Assembly: GCA_964487445.1 (NCBI GenBank)
Contig: CAZAQG010000077.1
Coordinates: forward strand, 1-11,235
Reading direction: 5' to 3'
Origin: BMS3Abin12 sp964487445
GTDB taxonomy: Bacteria; Pseudomonadota; Gammaproteobacteria; 21-64-14
DNA: 11,235 nt
Below, one piece after another: positions 8,693 through 11,235 of this stretch. The notes beneath the pieces were generated by a model. The model did not search any database and had not been told where the DNA came from. It worked only from the letters and a program-made list of their open reading frames with translations. A program made the position numbers and the translations under genes. Position 1 is the first letter of the stretch; the number at the start of each line of letters is the position of its first letter.

Positions 8693-9865
8693 TTACGGCA
8701 TAACCGATTCTGGGCCGTCCCGGGTTCCAGCCGCCGGGGTGCGGTAGCGGCGCAGGTACATGCGTTCGAACAGGCGTTTGATTCGGTGGAGGACGCGCGC
8801 CTTGAATACCACGGTGTGTCGTGGGTTGCGATACACGAGGATGCCCTTGTTGAGCATGTCGATGACGCATACGAGTTCTGGTTTGAAGGAAGCGGATGCG
8901 GGACGGCCCGAAAGCTCTGCGAGCAGATTGTCGGCGGCGGCACGCGCCTGGAGGTCGGCCATGTGCGCCTGCTTCGGCATCCAGGCCGGTCCGGGGAAGC
9001 TCCCGCTGTCTCCCGCTACATAACAGGCGCGCAGGCCGGAAACCCGGCAGTGTCCGTCGGCCTTGATCAGTCCGCCCTCGGACAGATCGAAGTCCTCGCT
9101 GTCGGCGAGCCACGCGGGGCCCGTCATCCCGGGCATGAACAGGATCAGATCGGCGGGGATTTCACCGCCCTCGGTCCGTACGACGCCGGCATCGAAGCCG
9201 ACGGGTTTTTGACCGAGCCGCGTTTCGATTCCGCGCTGGTGCATTTCCTGCAGGATCCGTTTCACCGCCTTGTCCCCGAGGCGCTTCCCCGGTTCGGCTG
9301 CGGCGTGGAAAAAGACCAACCTGAAGTGTGCACGCCGCCCCTGCCTGCGCAGTAGCGTATCGGTCCCGAAAAGCAGTTCGAACATCGGTCCCCCGCGCAT
9401 CGCCGACGGCTCCTTGGGATTGGCTCCGAAGCCGAAGGTGATGGTTCCGCCGTGCATTGCCGCGAGGCGGTCGCGTATGGTCTCGGCTGCGGTTACCCCT
9501 TCGCATAGCGTCAGCGCATGCTCGATCCCCGGCATCGCCTTCAGGAATCGGCCGCCGCTCGCGATCAACAGCCCGTCGTTGACGACGTCGCCGTGATCCG
9601 TGTGCACGGTGCGCCCGCCCGTCGTGACTGCGGTGACGCGGCCCCGATGGAAACGGATGCGAAGGCGTTTCAGAAAGCCGGCGAGCGGGATCCGCAGGTC
9701 TTCGCCGCGGCGCAGCCCGGAGGGTATCCAGATCAGACTCGGCAGGTAGTGGAATTCCTCGCTCGGCGCGATCAATGTGATCTCTGCGTCCGGGCTACGA
9801 CGGCGCAGGCGGCGCGCCGCCGTCAGGGCGGCGAAGCCGGCGCCGATGATGGTGATGCGTTTCAT
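8693..9865 (-). CDS. SQR-like FAD-dependent pyridine nucleotide-disulfide oxidoreductase
   Basis: Flavoprotein of 390 residues in the sulfide:quinone reductase / NDH-2 / flavocytochrome c sulfide dehydrogenase group. ATG 9865 was chosen because the FAD-binding Rossmann motif starts at once (IIGAGFAALTAARRL, 6-20; GxGxxA instead of GxGxxG). Also visible: FHYLPSLIWIPSGLR, matching the SQR F-x-PS-x-xW region; ILFMPG (241-246); a second FAD motif CYVAGDSGSFPG (281-292) followed by WMPKQAHMADLQAR; and a C-terminal VCVIDMLNKGILVY plus basic amphipathic tail that may sit on the membrane. Cysteines are only C121, C273, C281 and C333. The region where SQRs have a catalytic Cys reads PKEPSAMRGGPMFE, so sulfide as substrate is uncertain. 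Its start overlaps the stop of the NifX-like gene (ATGA), implying coupled translation. It likely passes electrons to quinones; the donor is unknown. Confidence 0.8.
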   Translation of the reverse strand: MKRITIIGAGFAALTAARRLRRRSPDAEITLIAPSEEFHYLPSLIWIPSGLRRGEDLRIPLAGFLKRLRIRFHRGRVTAVTTGGRTVHTDHGDVVNDGLLIASGGRFLKAMPGIEHALTLCEGVTAAETIRDRLAAMHGGTITFGFGANPKEPSAMRGGPMFELLFGTDTLLRRQGRRAHFRLVFFHAAAEPGKRLGDKAVKRILQEMHQRGIETRLGQKPVGFDAGVVRTEGGEIPADLILFMPGMTGPAWLADSEDFDLSEGGLIKADGHCRVSGLRACYVAGDSGSFPGPAWMPKQAHMADLQARAAADNLLAELSGRPASASFKPELVCVIDMLNKGILVYRNPRHTVVFKARVLHRIKRLFERMYLRRYRTPAAGTRDGPESVMP

Positions 9866-10233
9866 GCTCGCTCCGGGTCCCCGTGGCACGCGCAGCCGTG
9901 GTCTACTGCCGATGTCAGGGTCGGGGTGCCTGCGAGATAAGCGGTGACGGCTACATCGGGATCGGCGCCGGCGGTCACGATCCCGGTGATGCCGCGGGTG
10001 TCGAGCTTGCGCCGCACTCCCGCACCCATGCCGCCGGCGATGAGCACGTCCACGTCGTCCAGGGCGTGGGGGGTCCCGGCGGGGGTCTCGTGAAAGGAGC
10101 CGCTGATCGGCAGTTCGCGCAGGTCCTTGCGCACGATCCGGCCGCGCTCGATCTCATAGACCCAGAAGCGCCGGCAGCGCCCGGCGTGGTCGGTGACATT
10201 GCGCCGATTCTGACTGGCAACGGCGATCTTCAT
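9862..10233 (-). CDS. NifX/NafY-type dinitrogenase iron-molybdenum cofactor family protein
   Basis: Small soluble protein of 123 residues with the RNase H-like NifX/NafY/NifB C-terminal domain (dinitrogenase FeMo-cofactor family, PF02579 by recall). ATG 10233 is preceded by GGAGG 9 bases away. Recognisable: MKIAVASQN at the start, HAGRCRRFWVYEI (16-28), LDDVDVLIAGGMGAGVRRKL (58-77), a GITGIVTAG strand, AVTAYLAGT, and a terminal DHGCACHGD (111-119) whose Cys and His could bind metal. Members outside nitrogenase clusters are common and mostly uncharacterised. No other nif gene is seen here, so nitrogen fixation should not be assumed. It shares ATGA with the SQR-like gene and sits behind an FNR-type box, pointing to a redox or metal-cofactor job in low oxygen. 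That role is inference. Confidence 0.8.
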   Translation of the reverse strand: MKIAVASQNRRNVTDHAGRCRRFWVYEIERGRIVRKDLRELPISGSFHETPAGTPHALDDVDVLIAGGMGAGVRRKLDTRGITGIVTAGADPDVAVTAYLAGTPTLTSAVDHGCACHGDPERA

Positions 10234-10299
10234 GGTCTCGTTCCTCCGAGCACCCGTGGTGGGCGCCCTTGTAGCCCGCCTGCCGGCGGCGTGGTAAAG

Positions 10300-10317
10300 C
10301 CCTCCTCCGGAGGAGGG
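10300..10317. repeat. Perfect 18-bp palindrome in the NifX-like gene leader
   Basis: CCCTCCTCCGGAGGAGGG is its own reverse complement. It lies between the predicted transcription start (about 10348) and the ATG (10233) on the minus strand. It could be an operator for a dimeric regulator or an RNA hairpin (7-bp stem, CCGG loop). Confidence 0.6.
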
Positions 10318-10354
10318 TTGGGTGATGCCGACGGGCACCACCAATTCTGGAGGT

Positions 10355-10396
10355 AGTCTAAGGTGCGCGGGGGGCGTACGCATTGAAGATTGTCAA
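10355..10396 (-). promoter_or_regulatory. FNR/DNR-type box and class II promoter for the NifX-like/SQR-like operon
   Basis: TTGA-N6-TCAA (10383-10396; flanks extend it to ATTGA...TCAAT) fits the FNR/ANR/DNR consensus TTGAT-N4-ATCAA in its core. On the minus strand TAGACT (10360-10355) resembles a -10 element, placing the start near 10348. The box centre (10389.5) is then at -41.5, the standard class II position. Leader about 115 bases. Confidence 0.6.
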
Positions 10397-10397
10397 T

Positions 10398-10414
10398 CCG
10401 CCGCTGACGGGCGG
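10398..10414 (-). terminator. Weak hairpin after the CRP/FNR-family gene
   Basis: CCGCC (10398-10402) pairs with GGCGG (10410-10414) across 7 bases, just past the regulator stop and abutting the FNR-type box. There is no T-tract, so termination would be poor and read-through into the NifX-like operon is possible. Confidence 0.2.
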
Positions 10415-10415
10415 C

Positions 10416-11120
10416 TCAGGCGAGCGCGATCCGTTCCAGGTCGGCGCGCCGGACCCGTGCGTGCCTCGGATCGCTCGGGCGGATCAAGCCGGCGCGGATG
10501 AATTCCGCGACCACCCGGCTCGCGGTCTCGGTGGTGATGCCGAGCATCGCGCCGAGATCCTCCCGGCCCGGTAGGTAGCATGTGCCGTCGGGGTCCGACT
10601 GTGATAGCCGGAGCAGCAGGCGCGCGACGCGGGCACGCGCGGGACCGGTGGACAGCGCCGTTAGCCAGGCATCGGCGTCGCTGACCGCCCGTTGCCATCG
10701 GGCGAGGAGTTGGCGATGCAGCCGTGGGGTCCCCCGGCTCAGTCGTTCCACCACGGTTACCGGGATATGGCACGCTCGGACCGGTTCCAGGACTACCGCC
10801 TCGTGCTGGCACGGCTGGTCGACGAGGACCTCGATCCCGGCGAGATCCCCCCGGCGCAAGAGGCGCACGATGCGCCGGTCGCCGCTGGGAAGGTACTGAA
10901 CGAGCTTGACGAGTCCCGCACGGATCGTGAACACGTGCCCGGGGCGGTCGCCCGGGCGGTAGAGGGTCGAGCCGCTCCCATAGTGCAGATCGTCGATCGG
11001 CCGGTGGATCAAGGCGAAGTCGGGGTGGCGCAGATCGGCGAACAAGACGAGATCGCGGATCCCGCATTCGCGGCACTCGGCCCGCCCTTGCCAAGCTTGT
11101 TCGATATCCGGTTTCCGCAA
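10416..11120 (-). CDS. CRP/FNR-family transcriptional regulator
   Basis: Cytosolic dimeric regulator of 234 residues. A cyclic-nucleotide-binding-like beta-barrel (about 25-125, with GSTLYRPGDRPGHVFTIRAG at 49-68) is followed by a dimer helix and a C-terminal winged helix. The recognition helix reads ITTETASRVV, keeping the E-x2-S-R of FNR that reads TTGA half-sites. Cysteines C16 and C19 (AECREC) and C116 (VRACHIP) match three of the four FNR cluster ligands; the position of the third N-terminal Cys is Val25. An extra Cys is C103. Start: TTG 11118-11120 is the only start codon between the upstream in-frame stop (11172-11174) and C16; the ribosome binding site is weak (GGGGA). An FNR-type box lies 20 bases past its stop, before the NifX-like operon. 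The signal (O2, NO, redox or haem) cannot be decided from sequence. Confidence 0.85.
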   Translation of the reverse strand: MRKPDIEQAWQGRAECRECGIRDLVLFADLRHPDFALIHRPIDDLHYGSGSTLYRPGDRPGHVFTIRAGLVKLVQYLPSGDRRIVRLLRRGDLAGIEVLVDQPCQHEAVVLEPVRACHIPVTVVERLSRGTPRLHRQLLARWQRAVSDADAWLTALSTGPARARVARLLLRLSQSDPDGTCYLPGREDLGAMLGITTETASRVVAEFIRAGLIRPSDPRHARVRRADLERIALA

Positions 11121-11161
11121 CGTCTGTCCCCGCCAAGGCCCCCGTCGCCGGACGACCGTGT

Positions 11162-11180
11162 CCTTGGAAGTTTACCAAGG
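11162..11180. repeat. Inverted repeat upstream of the CRP/FNR-family gene
   Basis: CCTTGG (11162-11167) and CCAAGG (11175-11180) are separated by 7 bases. On the minus strand it spans a TAAACT that could act as a -10 element, about 42 bases before the TTG start. The 15-base TTGG-N7-CCAA spacing does not fit an FNR box. The rest of 11121-11235 shows no supported gene. Confidence 0.35.
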
Positions 11181-11235
11181 GCGGGGAATCGACGCCTGCG
11201 GTTCCCGGATTTGCTGCGGGTCCCGCGCCGCGCCT

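Noticed and set aside
10325..10501. A 58-codon plus-strand ORF with AGGAGG 8-9 bases before its ATG
   Set aside because: The apparent ribosome site is one arm of the palindrome, and most of the ORF is antisense to the regulator gene and FNR-type box; the peptide matches nothing I recognise.
10393..11178. A 261-codon minus-strand frame over the regulator gene
   Set aside because: It is a different frame of the same strand with an Arg/Pro-rich translation; the 234-residue frame has clear CRP/FNR domains.

Overview
The window looks like chromosomal DNA from a GC-rich Pseudomonadota, most likely a gammaproteobacterium. This rests on the ilvI-ilvH-ilvC-psd-pssA gene order, a DUF4124 secreted protein and high GC (68% in two 60-base lines counted by hand, one in ilvI and one in the CRP/FNR gene). 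Respiratory genes (a quinol-type nitric oxide reductase, a CRP/FNR regulator, a sulfide:quinone-reductase-like flavoprotein) suggest a facultative anaerobe or denitrifier, possibly a sulfur oxidiser. That lifestyle is inference.

Layout. 1-2251 (+): 3' part of a quinol-dependent nitric oxide reductase gene, closed by a good intrinsic terminator at 2273-2306. Its GC is clearly lower (about 55-58% in two counted lines). 2307-2568: convergent intergenic stretch with no convincing gene. 2569-3496 (-): a MIF-family tautomerase downstream of a DUF4124 secreted protein, with a candidate promoter and structured leader at 3545-3647. 3775-8670 (+): a likely operon for branched-chain amino acid synthesis (ilvI, ilvH, ilvC) followed by phosphatidylethanolamine synthesis genes (psd-like, pssA). 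8693-10233 (-): a two-gene unit with a 4-base ATGA overlap, made of a NifX/NafY-type small protein then an SQR-like FAD oxidoreductase. 10416-11120 (-): a CRP/FNR-family regulator. 11121-11235: its leader and upstream DNA.

How the parts fit. IlvI/IlvH make acetolactate (or acetohydroxybutyrate) and IlvC reduces and isomerises it toward valine, leucine and isoleucine. PssA makes phosphatidylserine, and the Psd-like protein would convert it to phosphatidylethanolamine. The most notable regulatory signal is an FNR/DNR-type box (TTGA-N6-TCAA, 10383-10396) between the regulator gene and the NifX/SQR-like pair. It is centred exactly 41.5 bases upstream of the start predicted from a -10-like TAGACT, the classic class II activation geometry. 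This suggests that an FNR-type protein, perhaps the one encoded next door, switches on the pair under low oxygen or nitric oxide.

Unusual points are a nitric oxide reductase with canonical metal ligands but atypical flanking signatures, an acetolactate synthase with SEAS in place of GDGS/GEGS, a Psd-like protein with Tyr in place of a conserved His, an SQR-like enzyme without recognisable SQR cysteines, and an FNR-like regulator with only three of the four FNR cluster cysteines. Nothing in the window proves a wholly new system; the regulator / NifX-like / SQR-like unit is the best candidate for undescribed biology.
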